Position numbers and translations under genes: made by a program. The notes below the pieces were generated by a model. The model saw nothing but the letters and a program-made list of their open reading frames with translations, was not told the DNA's origin and ran no database searches. Shown in pieces: positions 27,940 through 37,033 of a DNA stretch of 64,000 nucleotides; the stretch's first letter is position 1, and every line of letters begins with the position of its first letter. The stretch comes from Photobacterium ganghwense (lineage in GTDB: Bacteria; Pseudomonadota; Gammaproteobacteria; Enterobacterales; Vibrionaceae): the NCBI RefSeq assembly GCF_003025595.1, contig NZ_PYMI01000004.1, forward strand, positions 124,001 through 188,000, in the 5' to 3' direction.

Positions 27940-28908
27940 ATGCAAATACCTCAATACATGCAAGCCAATTTGGAAAAAGTCATCAATCAACCTGAGTCGG
28001 ATACAAATCTCCCAGGGATGTTCAGTGATAAAGACCGCTTGTTAAAGCGGCTCGGTAATGCCAATTGGCGCGCCTTTCAGGCGCTGAACATGCAGTTTGA
28101 TACTCACCTTCACTGGGAAACTTTACTTAAGGCCGCTGACGACTGGAAAGCAGCCTTAGACGGGGTCGAGTTCCCCTGGTTAGTCTGGAGTGTTGATGAA
28201 GACTGGGCCTATGTGCAGCAGAAAATGGTATCCGATGCAGGCTGGACACCTGTTGTCGGTTTTGACCCTAGAGCCGGGGCTCCCAAAAAGCTGACTCCGG
28301 ATGCCATTCTCATCGATTTTAATAAGCATCTTCAGCTCCCGATTGTATACATGCACCTTCCCATCGATTTCATTTTTCATTTCGCACCTCGAATGGCATT
28401 TTTCCATTCAGATTTGATTATTCGACCAGACAAAATGCGCTGGTTATCAGAACTGTTTAAAGATCTTCCTGATGGCGAAATAGCCATGACCAACCTGACA
28501 AAAATCAAAAATCCTTTCCTGCAAAAACTGCTTGTCAGGCCTTTTAAATTGTTTGAACTTGCCGGCTGCATTACTCGTGGGGCCAGCCAGGATATTTTCG
28601 ACAAAGGCTGCAGTATGTGGCAAGGCTGGGCTTTTCATCCCAACTGCCCTGATGAAGCAGAATTTAACAAACGATTAAAGAAACATTGGGATCATGGTGC
28701 CGGTTTGCTCTACTGGCAAAAACGTTATGGTGGAAAAGTCACCATTATTCAGGAGCACTTTTTGGACGAGGGGCATTTCAGCCGAACAAGCAAGGATAAC
28801 TTTAAAGTCATTTCCGATAACAATGAGAACCGCAATACCGGGTTAGATCTTCGTTCCAATTACAACGTGTACGAACTTGCACAGGCGTTTGGTATTAAGA
28901 GTGACTAA
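27940..28908 (+). CDS. Conserved hypothetical protein, unrecognised
   Basis: 322 residues, no signal peptide and no membrane helix. It is rich in Trp/Phe/His, with pieces such as WLVWSVDEDWAYVQQKM, LPIVYMHLPIDFIFHFAPRMAFFHSDLIIRPDKM and FELAGCITRGASQDIFDKGCSMWQGWAFHP. The FFHSDLIIRPDKM / DHGAGLLYWQKRYGG layout faintly recalls nucleotide-sugar or glycan-modifying enzymes, but no family can be named. AAGGA lies eight bases before the ATG. It stands alone. Confidence 0.7.
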   Translation: MQIPQYMQANLEKVINQPESDTNLPGMFSDKDRLLKRLGNANWRAFQALNMQFDTHLHWETLLKAADDWKAALDGVEFPWLVWSVDEDWAYVQQKMVSDAGWTPVVGFDPRAGAPKKLTPDAILIDFNKHLQLPIVYMHLPIDFIFHFAPRMAFFHSDLIIRPDKMRWLSELFKDLPDGEIAMTNLTKIKNPFLQKLLVRPFKLFELAGCITRGASQDIFDKGCSMWQGWAFHPNCPDEAEFNKRLKKHWDHGAGLLYWQKRYGGKVTIIQEHFLDEGHFSRTSKDNFKVISDNNENRNTGLDLRSNYNVYELAQAFGIKSD

Positions 28909-29295
28909 CCTCCTATTGAGATTTATTCTGTAGTTACTGCTTAGCAAACTTGGGGGACATTCCCCCATCCTCTTTCGCTGAATTTTTTATTAATGATTTA
29001 AAAAACGCACTCTTTCTCACAGAAATCTGACATAACTGTTCAGTTTTTATCAAGCCTCTGATAATACTCTGAAAAAGCGTCACTATACTTAGCAATCGCA
29101 GTGACATTGAAAACAAGTGACAATAAGAGGTGACGATCAGTAACCTGATCGTGTTGATGGTTGTCAGGGGAAGCAAAGATCCAAATGAGACGGATCTTCA
29201 CTTTTAATCTGACAGAGCCACTCATGCATTCAAAAAAATGACATCATGCTAGTTGTTCTTGTCAACGAAAAAAAACCAACACAATGGAGAAACAC
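28909..29295. other. Intergenic region upstream of lpp
   Basis: 387 bp. AT-rich, with ORFs on the minus strand that have no ribosome-binding site. It must contain the lpp promoter, but no clear -35/-10 pair could be fixed by eye. Confidence 0.4.
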
Positions 29296-29559
29296 ATGAA
29301 ACGTTCACTAACTATGATCTCTGGCCTTATCCTAAGTGCAACTCTGATGGGCTGTTCAAGCACTGATGAAGTAGATCAAATGACTCAACTGACTAACAAA
29401 GTTGACGCGCTGTCTGAGCAAGTATCTTCTCTGCAATCTCAGCAAGACTCTATGGCTGGCGCAATCAACGAAACTCGCGCTGCTTCTGACGCTGCATACC
29501 AGGAAGCAATGCGTGCTAACCAGCGCATCGACAACATCGCTGGTTCTTACAAGAAGTAA
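29296..29559 (+). CDS. lpp: Major outer-membrane (Braun-type) lipoprotein Lpp
   Basis: 87 residues: a signal peptide with lipobox LMGC (Cys20) and a mature alpha-helix with heptads (LTNKVDALSEQVSSLQSQQDSM...) that forms the trimeric coiled coil. The C-terminus SYKK has the terminal lysine that is joined to peptidoglycan in E. coli. Codon use is strongly biased toward frequent codons, as for a very abundant protein. The start at 29296 is preferred over 29284 because GGAG lies in between. A strong terminator follows within 9 bp. Confidence 0.95.
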   Translation: MKRSLTMISGLILSATLMGCSSTDEVDQMTQLTNKVDALSEQVSSLQSQQDSMAGAINETRAASDAAYQEAMRANQRIDNIAGSYKK

Positions 29560-29567
29560 GCATTTTG

Positions 29568-29592
29568 AAGTGGCGCTCCGGCGCCACTTTTT
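29568..29592 (+). terminator. lpp terminator
   Basis: AAGTGGCGC-TCCG-GCGCCACTT, a perfect 9-bp stem with a tight loop followed by a T run. Confidence 0.93.
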
Positions 29593-29798
29593 CATTGAAT
29601 AACGTTTAATGAGTGGTTTTACCGGCAGTCGGTAACAGGCGTATCATCTCAAAGCCAACTCAGCCGAATTCCCTTCATAGCACCCAACCCGACATTTATT
29701 TCGCTCAATGCTTCCGCTGTAGAACCTTACTCCAGAAAGCCAAAAACTACCTAGCTACTGAATGAAAATTGCTGAACCCAGCAACCTGACAGTATGTA

Positions 29799-30047
29799 TC
29801 AACCAATTGCCCTGTCCGGATCCACCAATCCATAAGTCATGACACTGGCTTCGCCTAATTCAGGTTCCAAAAAGTCTCTGACCACGTCAATAGATTCAGC
29901 TTCCCACATGCACTGACAAAGCTTGTTCCTTTCAACAACCATAGTGCTGTGCAACCTCATTCCCACCGGCGGATGTGTCAGCGTTCCACTCGCCTTCTGC
30001 CAGAACAGTTCCGGATCGGTTATCTCATGCTGAGTCACAATGTACAT
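29799..30047 (-). CDS. Small hypothetical protein, possible ferredoxin-like barrel
   Basis: 82 residues: MYIVTQHEITDPELFWQKA, then RLHSTMVVERNKLCQCMWEAESIDVVRDFLEP. The beta-alpha-beta pattern and the CMWEAES segment resemble small dimeric alpha-beta-barrel proteins that bind small ligands or metals. Specific function unknown. It is monocistronic, with 172 bp to the next gene upstream. Confidence 0.6.
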   Translation of the reverse strand: MYIVTQHEITDPELFWQKASGTLTHPPVGMRLHSTMVVERNKLCQCMWEAESIDVVRDFLEPELGEASVMTYGLVDPDRAIG

Positions 30048-30219
30048 ACGGCTTTACTCCTGCCTGTAAGATGAAAATGGTGAAAAAAGATTGGGTTACT
30101 AGGAGTATAGAAGGAATTAAAGGTCGTTTGTGCATCGGAGCCGCAACAACATTGCCGCAATGGCATACAGCTCTGATTATCCAGTAATACGATGATAAAG
30201 TGACAATTTATACTATCAG

Positions 30220-30666
30220 TTACGGCTCGTCTTTAGTCAGTTCCGGCTGAAGTGTAAAAATATGTGAGGCAAGTGACGGAGTGATTTCCGCTTTGCCATT
30301 TTTAGAGAAATCAAACATCACGACTTCGGCTTTGCCAAGGGTCGTCACTTTCCCCAATCGCTTGCTGACAATTTGGTATTCCATCGTGAATCGGTCTTGC
30401 TTCACTACAGACACTCGACTACCAACAAGCAGAGTATCAGGATAAGTAACCGGTAATTTATAGCGACTGGATGTTTCGCTCAGTACCGGCCCGATATTGG
30501 TTTTCTTCATCTCTTCCATGATGTTGATTTTGGAAAAGTAGTCCAATCGGGCTGTTTCAAAATATCTGAAATACACCACATTATTTACGTGATTCAGGGC
30601 ATCCATCTCCCCCCATGCGACTGGAATTTCGGTAATGACGGGGTAATCCTTCAACAATGCTTCCAT
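30220..30666 (-). CDS. Acyl-CoA thioesterase, 4HBT / YbgC-type hot-dog fold
   Basis: 148 residues. ITEIPVAWGEMDALNHVNNVVYFRYFETARLDYF is the classic hot-dog motif of 4-hydroxybenzoyl-CoA thioesterases, with the catalytic Asp in the GEMDALNHVNN loop. It hydrolyses an acyl-CoA; the chain is unknown. The start at 30666 has AAGGA eight bases upstream, whereas the longer frame would need a TTG start without a site. Cytoplasmic. Confidence 0.87.
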   Translation of the reverse strand: MEALLKDYPVITEIPVAWGEMDALNHVNNVVYFRYFETARLDYFSKINIMEEMKKTNIGPVLSETSSRYKLPVTYPDTLLVGSRVSVVKQDRFTMEYQIVSKRLGKVTTLGKAEVVMFDFSKNGKAEITPSLASHIFTLQPELTKDEP

Positions 30667-31019
30667 GACCAAATCCTTATTAAGCAAAAAATAAACGATT
30701 AATTTAAACAGACGTTAGAATCATTAAAGTAATTTCTTACCAACATTTTTGCAACAACCATCGAAGAGTTATGCTTTTGGCATCACTTTATCTGGCACAT
30801 TTTTAACCAGCCACAATTATGCTTGGACAAGATTTCTTCAGTTATGAAAGGTGAGTGTAAAAAATGGCCGAGAAAACAGCAGAGACCTGAATTTATAAAG
30901 GATTAGCGAAGTATTTACGGTATCCTAAGCCACCATTTTTAGAGCCTGTCGGTATGCAGTTAACATTTTATTGGCAGGTTCCGTCAGACAACTCAGTTTT
31001 GTCCAACAGTTAGACGCAT
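30667..31019. other. Divergent intergenic region
   Basis: 353 bp between the thioesterase and the coiled-coil membrane protein. AT-rich. No repeat, box or small gene was recognised. Confidence 0.4.
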
Positions 31020-32093
31020 ATGCTTTACAACGATAACCTCCCAGTTCGATACCCTAAGGGTAATTTTGCAATGGTCACGGTATACAGTTTTACCGGAGCC
31101 TCGATTCTTGCATCAATCATTTTTTCTCTTCTTCTGTTTTTATCGATTGATGAAGATCCCGTCATGCAGCTGTTGTTTGGTGGACTAGCGGTCATTTTTG
31201 AGCTGGGTAAATTCTTTGCCTGGTACGAATTTGGCGAGCGCCGTTCACGTCGCAACTATGCAGGCGCCTTCTCTGCTTTCGCTTTCTACTCAGTACTGGC
31301 AGCCATTTCCATTGGTGGTTCCATTGGTGGTATCAACAGTGCGACCAACAAAGCCCAAAGCCATATCAACGTCCAGCAAAGTAAGGTTAATAGCTACAAT
31401 ATGCAGATTGAGGCGATCGAAAAACAGATCGAACTCAATAATATCGCTGCAGAAAAATATATTCAGATGGAGCGTATCGCTACCGGTGTAGCGCGTATCC
31501 AGGAACAAAATGACAAGCTTCGTGAGCAACAAATGCAGCTCGCGGCAGAACGTGACAGTCTGCCTGTTGTAACGCAGGGATCTGTGATCGGCCTTATCGA
31601 CAGCTTGGCCAAATCATTGGGAATCGAAACCCAGACCGCACAGCTAGGTCTGGTTGTTTTCTTGTCTGTGCTGCTCGATTTCTTCGCGGCCTTCTTCGTT
31701 GGCCTGATCGGCGAAGAGCTGCGTTTCAGAAATCAATTCCGTCAGGGAGGTGGGTTTACCATTGACAGTTTTGCCTGCTCACCGGCGGAGCCTGAATTGC
31801 TGAGCCATCAGCCATCAGTTCAAACCGCACAAGGCGATTCAGACGATCCGGCATCACAGGCAGACACTGATGCCTCACCGCCTAAGGAGCCAGCGAAGCC
31901 GAAAACGCTTTACGAACAAGCGATAGAAGCCCTGAGTACGAACAAGGTTAACTGCACCAAGCGTGCTGTCACACGTCACCTGAAAGTGAGTACCGAAGAA
32001 GTTGATGAGCTGTTCAAACGCTTTATGGAAGAAGGGATTGTCAGCAAAAAACCTAACAACCACTATCAGTGGCATGGTGTAACCGAAAGCTAA
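31020..32093 (+). CDS. Membrane protein with central coiled coil and C-terminal winged-helix-like domain
   Basis: 357 residues. Three membrane helices lie in the first 105 residues (SILASIIFSLLLFLSI, MQLLFGGLAVIFELGKFFAW, AFYSVLAAISIGGSIGGI). A coiled coil follows at about 120-175 (QIEAIEKQIELNNIAAEKYIQMERIA), then a further helix near 213-232. After an acidic, Pro-rich linker comes a 55-residue end (KVNCTKRAVTRHLKVSTEEVDELFKRFMEEGIV) that looks like a small helix-turn-helix domain. I do not know a name for it. A regulator tethered to the membrane is one reading. Confidence 0.7.
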   Translation: MLYNDNLPVRYPKGNFAMVTVYSFTGASILASIIFSLLLFLSIDEDPVMQLLFGGLAVIFELGKFFAWYEFGERRSRRNYAGAFSAFAFYSVLAAISIGGSIGGINSATNKAQSHINVQQSKVNSYNMQIEAIEKQIELNNIAAEKYIQMERIATGVARIQEQNDKLREQQMQLAAERDSLPVVTQGSVIGLIDSLAKSLGIETQTAQLGLVVFLSVLLDFFAAFFVGLIGEELRFRNQFRQGGGFTIDSFACSPAEPELLSHQPSVQTAQGDSDDPASQADTDASPPKEPAKPKTLYEQAIEALSTNKVNCTKRAVTRHLKVSTEEVDELFKRFMEEGIVSKKPNNHYQWHGVTES

Positions 32094-32216
32094 TCGCCGT
32101 TGGCTCGCTATCGACTAAGACTAAGACGAATATTAAGGCTTAGCCCTAGCATTAACTGCCACTGTAGCAACATGAAAGAAACGGCATAAAATCAGCGACA
32201 ATTTGATACAAATGAA

Positions 32217-32246
32217 AAACCGGCAAGGTCAGCTAACCTGCCGGTT
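32217..32246 (+). terminator. Terminator downstream of the coiled-coil membrane protein
   Basis: CCGGCAAGG and CCTGCCGG form a stem with one bulge, flanked by AAAAA and a run of seven T. The A tract on the other side allows use from both strands. Confidence 0.8.
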
Positions 32247-32327
32247 TTTTTATTGTTTGTGATTCTAATAAATAGCACCGATGAGCAGAAATTCACTGCT
32301 ATACCCCACCATGAGATACCACAGCCG

Positions 32328-33221
32328 TCAGTCGACACACTGCTGCTTAAGCCACCGACCTAAGGTGATTATCTCTGGCTGGCGAGCTCGGGATTGTTTG
32401 TACACAAAATACATGTTGTCACCCGTCGGTAACTCATGCATTGGTATTCGTACCAGATGCTGTAGCCGATCTTGATCAGTCAGGAAATAATCATTCAAAA
32501 ATGCGATCCCCTGATGATACTTGGCCGCCTCAGCCGCGAGGACCATATGACTAAAATGATTCATCTTAATCGATTCAGGCAATTCGAATCCGCCCAGTTG
32601 ACACCACACTTTCCAGTCATATCCCTCCTCTCCCCGCTTAAAGATAGATGTCACCGACAGCAGAGGGTGTTGCCAGAGGGCATCAGGTAACGGCTGGTCC
32701 TGCATCTGCTGCCACAGTCTGTGACTACAAAACGGATAGAGCAGCTCCTTATATAGAAACTCACTGACATAGTTTTTCTTCGGTGGATACGCCGTAATAA
32801 AACAATCGGCGACATCGTCGGTAAAGTCTGGCTCTTCGGTCACCATATTCAATGTTAAATCGATTTCGGGATGCATCTGTCTCAGGTTTTCCAGGCGAGG
32901 AACCAGCCATTTTACAGCCAGAGAGCTATACAGTGACAACCGGATACGACCACTCTCACCTTCCCGTATTTTGCGACTGGCCTGCGATATTCCCTGTAAA
33001 GCATGCGTCACCTCCGTAAAGTAATTTTCACCTGTTACAGTCAGCGATAACCGCCTCCCCTGCCTGATAAACAAGTCTTCGCCCAGATACTCTTCCAACA
33101 ATCGCACCTGATGGCTGACAGCGCTTTGCGTCACATTCAGAGCATCTGCTGCCTTCGAAAAACTGTTCATACGCGCTACAGCTTCAAAACATTGAACAGC
33201 CCTCAGCGGTGGTAACCTCAT
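32328..33221 (-). CDS. LysR-type transcriptional regulator (GcvA-like)
   Basis: 297 residues. The N-terminal winged helix is RLPPLRAVQCFEAVARMNSFSKAADALNVTQSAVSHQVRLLEEYLG (residues 2-47), as in the GcvA subgroup, followed by a periplasmic-binding-like effector domain. It is divergent from an EamA transporter gene; LysR regulators usually control such a neighbour. The effector is unknown. Confidence 0.92.
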   Translation of the reverse strand: MRLPPLRAVQCFEAVARMNSFSKAADALNVTQSAVSHQVRLLEEYLGEDLFIRQGRRLSLTVTGENYFTEVTHALQGISQASRKIREGESGRIRLSLYSSLAVKWLVPRLENLRQMHPEIDLTLNMVTEEPDFTDDVADCFITAYPPKKNYVSEFLYKELLYPFCSHRLWQQMQDQPLPDALWQHPLLSVTSIFKRGEEGYDWKVWCQLGGFELPESIKMNHFSHMVLAAEAAKYHQGIAFLNDYFLTDQDRLQHLVRIPMHELPTGDNMYFVYKQSRARQPEIITLGRWLKQQCVD

Positions 33222-33376
33222 TATTATCTCAGCTCATACTGAATCAATTTTTATCATTTTATACGATAGTAAAGTCTGACATAAGCTTATGGCATGACAG
33301 ATTGAGGCACAGCGCACGCCCGATCGACTCAATAAGACTCAAACAAATTAATGCCAGTAATGTCAGGAGAGCAGTT

Positions 33377-34231
33377 ATGCCCAACATCTCTGTCGGACTG
33401 GCGATGGGATTACTGGTATTCGGTAACCTTATCGCCATTCTTTCCGATGCTCTGATCAAAACACTCGGTGGAGATATTGCCATCTTCCAATTTGTCTTTT
33501 TTCGCCAAATCACCGCAGTGATCATTCTGCTACCTTTCTGCTTAAATGCCGGAAAAGCCAGCTTTATGGATGGATTGAAATGGCACGCACTCAGAGCTCA
33601 TATTTGGCTACTAGGTGCCGTATTTATGGTGATAGCCATCAACGCCATGCCATTGGCAACCGCTAACGCCATTTTCTACGCAGCGCCATTATTGATGCTG
33701 CCAATGGCATTAGTTCTGTTCAAAGAACAGCTTTCACGTTATTCGATCATTGCCGGCGTTTTTGGTTTCCTAGGTGTATTGGTCATTATTCGTCCAACCG
33801 AAATTAACTGGGGGGCGATCGCTGCCTTGGTGGTTGCGTTGACCATTGCCGGAAATAACCTGTTGATTCGAAAATTACCCAAACACCAGAGCGTTCCTCA
33901 GACACTGCTCCTGACTAACCTGGTTGGGATTCCGGCATCATTAGGCCTGGCAATATGGGAAGGGCGAGCCTGGGACTTTGAACCGCTACTAACAGCTGCG
34001 GGCTCAAGCAGTTTTATTCTTATTTATGCTGGTACTTGTGTTGTCGCTTACCGCGCAGCAGACAGTAACAAGATCGCCAGCGCTGAATACAGTGGCCTGA
34101 TTGCGGCCGTTATTGCCGGGCTGATATGGTTTGATGAAATGCCTGATCTCATTATGGCTTTGGGAACAGCAATGATCATTTTCCCGCTTATTCTGCTGGC
34201 AAAATACGAGAAATCCCGTGAAACGTTGTAG
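33377..34231 (+). CDS. EamA/DMT family transporter
   Basis: 284 residues in about ten hydrophobic helices, forming two EamA halves (first half SVGLAMGLLVFGNLIAILSDAL..., second half INWGAIAALVVALTIAGNNLL...). Family members export metabolites or amino acids. The start at 33377 has AGGAG seven bases upstream; the longer frame reaches back into the region upstream of the LysR gene. The divergent LysR gene probably regulates it. Confidence 0.88.
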   Translation: MPNISVGLAMGLLVFGNLIAILSDALIKTLGGDIAIFQFVFFRQITAVIILLPFCLNAGKASFMDGLKWHALRAHIWLLGAVFMVIAINAMPLATANAIFYAAPLLMLPMALVLFKEQLSRYSIIAGVFGFLGVLVIIRPTEINWGAIAALVVALTIAGNNLLIRKLPKHQSVPQTLLLTNLVGIPASLGLAIWEGRAWDFEPLLTAAGSSSFILIYAGTCVVAYRAADSNKIASAEYSGLIAAVIAGLIWFDEMPDLIMALGTAMIIFPLILLAKYEKSRETL

Positions 34232-34618
34232 ATCTCTGCAGTTCAAAACCATCACAAAGGCATGATAGAACCATGCAGGAAAATTTCACTGATGCTATGA
34301 GATGGATGTTTTGAGGTGGATGTTATTAGCTGGATCATTTGAAGCTGATATTGCGAGACTCATGCTGCAAAGCTGACTATTGCAAAGCTGGTTGTAGCTA
34401 GGCTGATGCTGCAAGACGATTGGCCGAAGAAGTCGACTCGATAAAGGTGTCTTAGCACAAAAAACGTATGGAAAAGTGGATTAGGAAACAGGCTTAGAAA
34501 AAATCAAAGTGTAAGATTAGGTGCAAGATAACGGTGCAATGAGAATCTTTCATTGCTTTTCAGCATAAGAAAAGTGCCCGCCAGCACTTTTCTTATCAGT
34601 ACGATTAAACACCTTGAT
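34232..34618. terminator. Convergent intergenic region with degenerate repeats and a terminator
   Basis: 387 bp. At 34565-34596 a perfect 13-bp inverted repeat (ATAAGAAAAGTGC, six-base loop) serves as terminator for the minus-strand gene that ends at 34619 and perhaps also for the transporter. At 34280-34420 words such as GCTGATGCTGCAA and GCAAAGCTG recur imperfectly. No gene is seen. Confidence 0.7.
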
Positions 34619-35020
34619 TTAAGGCTGGTCAGTCGGTGACGCAGACAGTGCCATTGCTCCTGCTGCAGTACCGGCTGCTTTCTTGATCCACTTTCCTTGC
34701 TGCTCGGCAAGGGTCTTCAGAAAAACAGAGATTGGAACTATTGGCCCCATCATGTTCACGCGAAGTTGCTCAGCACCAGATGCGTAGTGCATTTCTGAAG
34801 AATCAGACGAGGAGTAATTGTACTTGTAATTAAACTTATCGGTCGCGATGTGAAGCAAATCAAAGTCTTTACGATGGCAGGAAACATATGCCCGCCAATA
34901 CATCGCATCCAGAATCTCGCCCGGATGTTCTGCTCGAATGATGAACCGCCAACTTCCCTCTTCACCGTAAAAATCGAGCGGAAAAAATTTATTTGTTCTT
35001 TTTTTATTAAACAAGGTCAA
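34619..35020 (-). CDS. Hypothetical protein with uncertain start
   Basis: Up to 133 residues. The frame begins with TTG at 35020, with no ribosome-binding site and a stop codon 9 bp upstream; no ATG appears before residue 40. FYGEEGSWRFIIRAEHPGEILDAMYWRAYVSCHRKDFDLLHIAT looks like a folded domain, and the end (GTAAGAMALSASPTDQP) is low in complexity. Either a non-ATG start is used or the 5' end has been lost. Function unknown. Confidence 0.5.
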   Translation of the reverse strand: MTLFNKKRTNKFFPLDFYGEEGSWRFIIRAEHPGEILDAMYWRAYVSCHRKDFDLLHIATDKFNYKYNYSSSDSSEMHYASGAEQLRVNMMGPIVPISVFLKTLAEQQGKWIKKAAGTAAGAMALSASPTDQP

Positions 35021-35170
35021 TGAATCCAGTTAATCGCCCAGTTTTAGGAATTATGCAGTGATTATCGAAGAATGGAAGTCTTGAAGGAGGAAATCGGTAA
35101 ATTTTGACATAACTGTACGTTTTTCGACGTACTATCTTCGGAAGGATAACACAAAAAAAATTACATTATC

Positions 35171-35242
35171 AGACTTGTTTATTAACTTTCTCTGCCTATA
35201 ATGCTGAAAACCGGAGCGTCTGCCAACGCTCCGGTTTTTTTG
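35171..35242 (+). promoter_or_regulatory. guaC leader: promoter-like sequence and terminator-type hairpin
   Basis: TTGTTT and TATAAT (35197-35202), 16 bp apart, look like a promoter. About 7 bp later an 11-bp stem (ACCGGAGCGT around a short CTGCCA loop) is followed by seven T at about 35235-35241. The hairpin would lie at the very start of the transcript, or would terminate one started upstream, where TTGACA occurs near 35106. The only upstream gene is on the other strand, so the hairpin must act on a leader or a small RNA. Confidence 0.55.
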
Positions 35243-35324
35243 TGCCTGCTAACTGGTGATCTAACTGCTATCTGCCAATAGCTGAAAGCCAGGAAGCAAA
35301 ATTCGATAGATTAAGGAAAAACTA

Positions 35325-36368
35325 ATGCGTATCGAACAAGACTTGAAATTGGGTTTCAAAGATGTACTGTTTCGTCCAAAACGTTCAACTCTAAAAAGCC
35401 GCTCTCAAGTTGATTTAACCCGCAATTTTACATTCAAGCACAGTGGCCGTCAATGGTCTGGTGTACCTGTTATTGCCGCTAATATGGATTCCGTGGGTAG
35501 CTTTGACATGGCGAAAGCCCTGGCGCGACACAAAGTCATGACCGCAGTCCACAAGCACTACACCGTTGAAGACTGGGCAGGCTTTATCCGCGACAACGAT
35601 GCTAGCGTGCTAAACAATGTCATGGTGTCGACCGGTACGTCTGATGCCGACTTCCAGAAAACCAAAGACATCATGGCCTTGAGCGATGATCTTATCTTCA
35701 TTTGCATCGATATTGCCAACGGTTACTCAGAGCACCTGGTCGAGTATGTTGAGCGAGTACGCGCAGCCTTCCCTGACAAAGTGATCAGTGCCGGAAACGT
35801 AGTGACCGGTGATATGTGTGAAGAGCTGATTCTCGCCGGTGCCGATATCGTTAAAGTGGGCATTGGTCCAGGCTCGGTCTGTACCACCCGCGTAAAAACC
35901 GGTGTTGGATACCCACAGCTGTCTGCAATCATCGAATGTGGTGATGCCGCACATGGCCTTGGCGGCCAGATCATCGGTGACGGCGGCTGTACTTGTGCCG
36001 GTGACGTTTCTAAAGCCTTCGGTGGCGGTGCCGACTTCGTGATGCTGGGCGGCATGCTGGCCGGTCACGAGGAAAGCAACGGTGAAGTGATCGAGCAAGA
36101 CGGCGAGATGTTCATGAAGTTCTATGGCATGTCATCCCAGAGCGCGATGGACAAGCACTCCGGCGGCGTAGCCAACTACCGTGCTGCTGAAGGAAAAACC
36201 GTACTATTGCCATTCCGTGGCCCGGTAGAAAACACCATTCAGGACATCATGGGCGGTGTGCGCTCAACCTGCACCTACGTTGGCGCGGCGAAGCTGAAAG
36301 AGCTGACCAAACGCACCACGTTCATCCGCGTTCGCGAGCAGGAAAACAACGTTTACGGGAAAGAGTAA
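35325..36368 (+). CDS. guaC: GMP reductase
   Basis: 347 residues, the full length of E. coli GuaC. It reduces GMP to IMP with NADPH in the purine salvage pathway. The catalytic Cys186 is in [20 protein letters not shown], and the flavin-free IMPDH-like barrel carries [36 protein letters not shown] at 35325 follows AAGGAAAAACTA. The prophage begins just downstream of its terminator. Confidence 0.97.
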   Translation: MRIEQDLKLGFKDVLFRPKRSTLKSRSQVDLTRNFTFKHSGRQWSGVPVIAANMDSVGSFDMAKALARHKVMTAVHKHYTVEDWAGFIRDNDASVLNNVMVSTGTSDADFQKTKDIMALSDDLIFICIDIANGYSEHLVEYVERVRAAFPDKVISAGNVVTGDMCEELILAGADIVKVGIGPGSVCTTRVKTGVGYPQLSAIIECGDAAHGLGGQIIGDGGCTCAGDVSKAFGGGADFVMLGGMLAGHEESNGEVIEQDGEMFMKFYGMSSQSAMDKHSGGVANYRAAEGKTVLLPFRGPVENTIQDIMGGVRSTCTYVGAAKLKELTKRTTFIRVREQENNVYGKE

Positions 36369-36392
36369 ACTCGGTTTTTCCGCAGTTTTTAG

Positions 36393-36415
36393 GGCCGCTT
36401 TTAAGCGGCCTTGTT
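36393..36415 (+). terminator. guaC terminator
   Basis: GGCCGCT-TTTA-AGCGGCC followed by TTGTT, 25 bp after the stop. Confidence 0.75.
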
Positions 36416-36976
36416 CGTTGCCAGAAACGCCTAGTGGCGACAAAGTGGCGACAGCTATAAAAAGCCGCCAATAAAAGCACAGCTATTTCGTGACTCGAAA
36501 ACTTTTCAATATCACAGCCCAATCCCCACCAAACCCTGTGATCAAAATTGAAATTCTGATCTTTACATCACATCACCACAACCCAATAAATATGAATCAC
36601 TTAAACGCCACCACTCAACCCAATGAGATCAACACGGGATCATTGAGATCGTGACGAAATCTATTCCCTACCCTGTGATATCAAGTGCTTACCTATGCAT
36701 GCATCCATGTTTTCGTGTCGGAAAATTTCAGAAAACCTGAAAGAATTTCATTTTTTGAAATTTTTAAAAACTCGCTGTAAGCCATTCTTAGGGGCTTTGA
36801 ATCTCTGAATACCCCGCGCCAGCTAAGGCTTCGAGCGTTGAACCCTGTATGTGGCTGGCATGCTATTTTCGCAAAAAATAATTTCGTAAAACCGCACAAG
36901 GCAAAGCGCGCGGGAGGGGAGGAGGAGTGCGGATTCCGTCACGTGAGTGCGCGATTCCGTGGCGTAATCGATAGGT
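36416..36976. other. Left prophage boundary region, candidate attachment site
   Basis: About 560 bp without a convincing gene. It holds a direct repeat AGTGGCGAC at 36433-36441 and 36444-36452 (11-bp period), ACCCTGTGAT at 36533-36542 and 36670-36679 with an inverted copy ATATCACAG at 36519-36527, a G-rich stretch near 36908-36932, and two copies of a GAGTGCG...GATTCCGT unit at about 36926-36958. These fit an attachment region with integrase arm or accessory sites, but the core cannot be fixed without the other end. Confidence 0.45.
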
Positions 36977-36981
36977 ACAAA

Positions 36982-37007
36982 AAAAGCGCCATTCATTAAC
37001 GGCGCTT
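36982..37007 (-). terminator. Terminator of the leftmost phage gene
   Basis: AAGCGCC and GGCGCTT around a ten-base loop; on the minus strand the stem is followed by a run of about seven T. Confidence 0.85.
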
Positions 37008-37033
37008 ACTCAATCGATGTCGTTGCTAGAGTA

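Noticed and set aside
28934-29225. Minus-strand ORFs upstream of lpp
   Set aside because: AT-rich, no ribosome-binding site, and they occupy the region needed for the lpp promoter.
34280-34440. Imperfect GCTGATGCTGCAA-type repeats considered as a CRISPR or minisatellite
   Set aside because: Units differ in length and sequence, there are no uniform spacers, and no cas gene is present.
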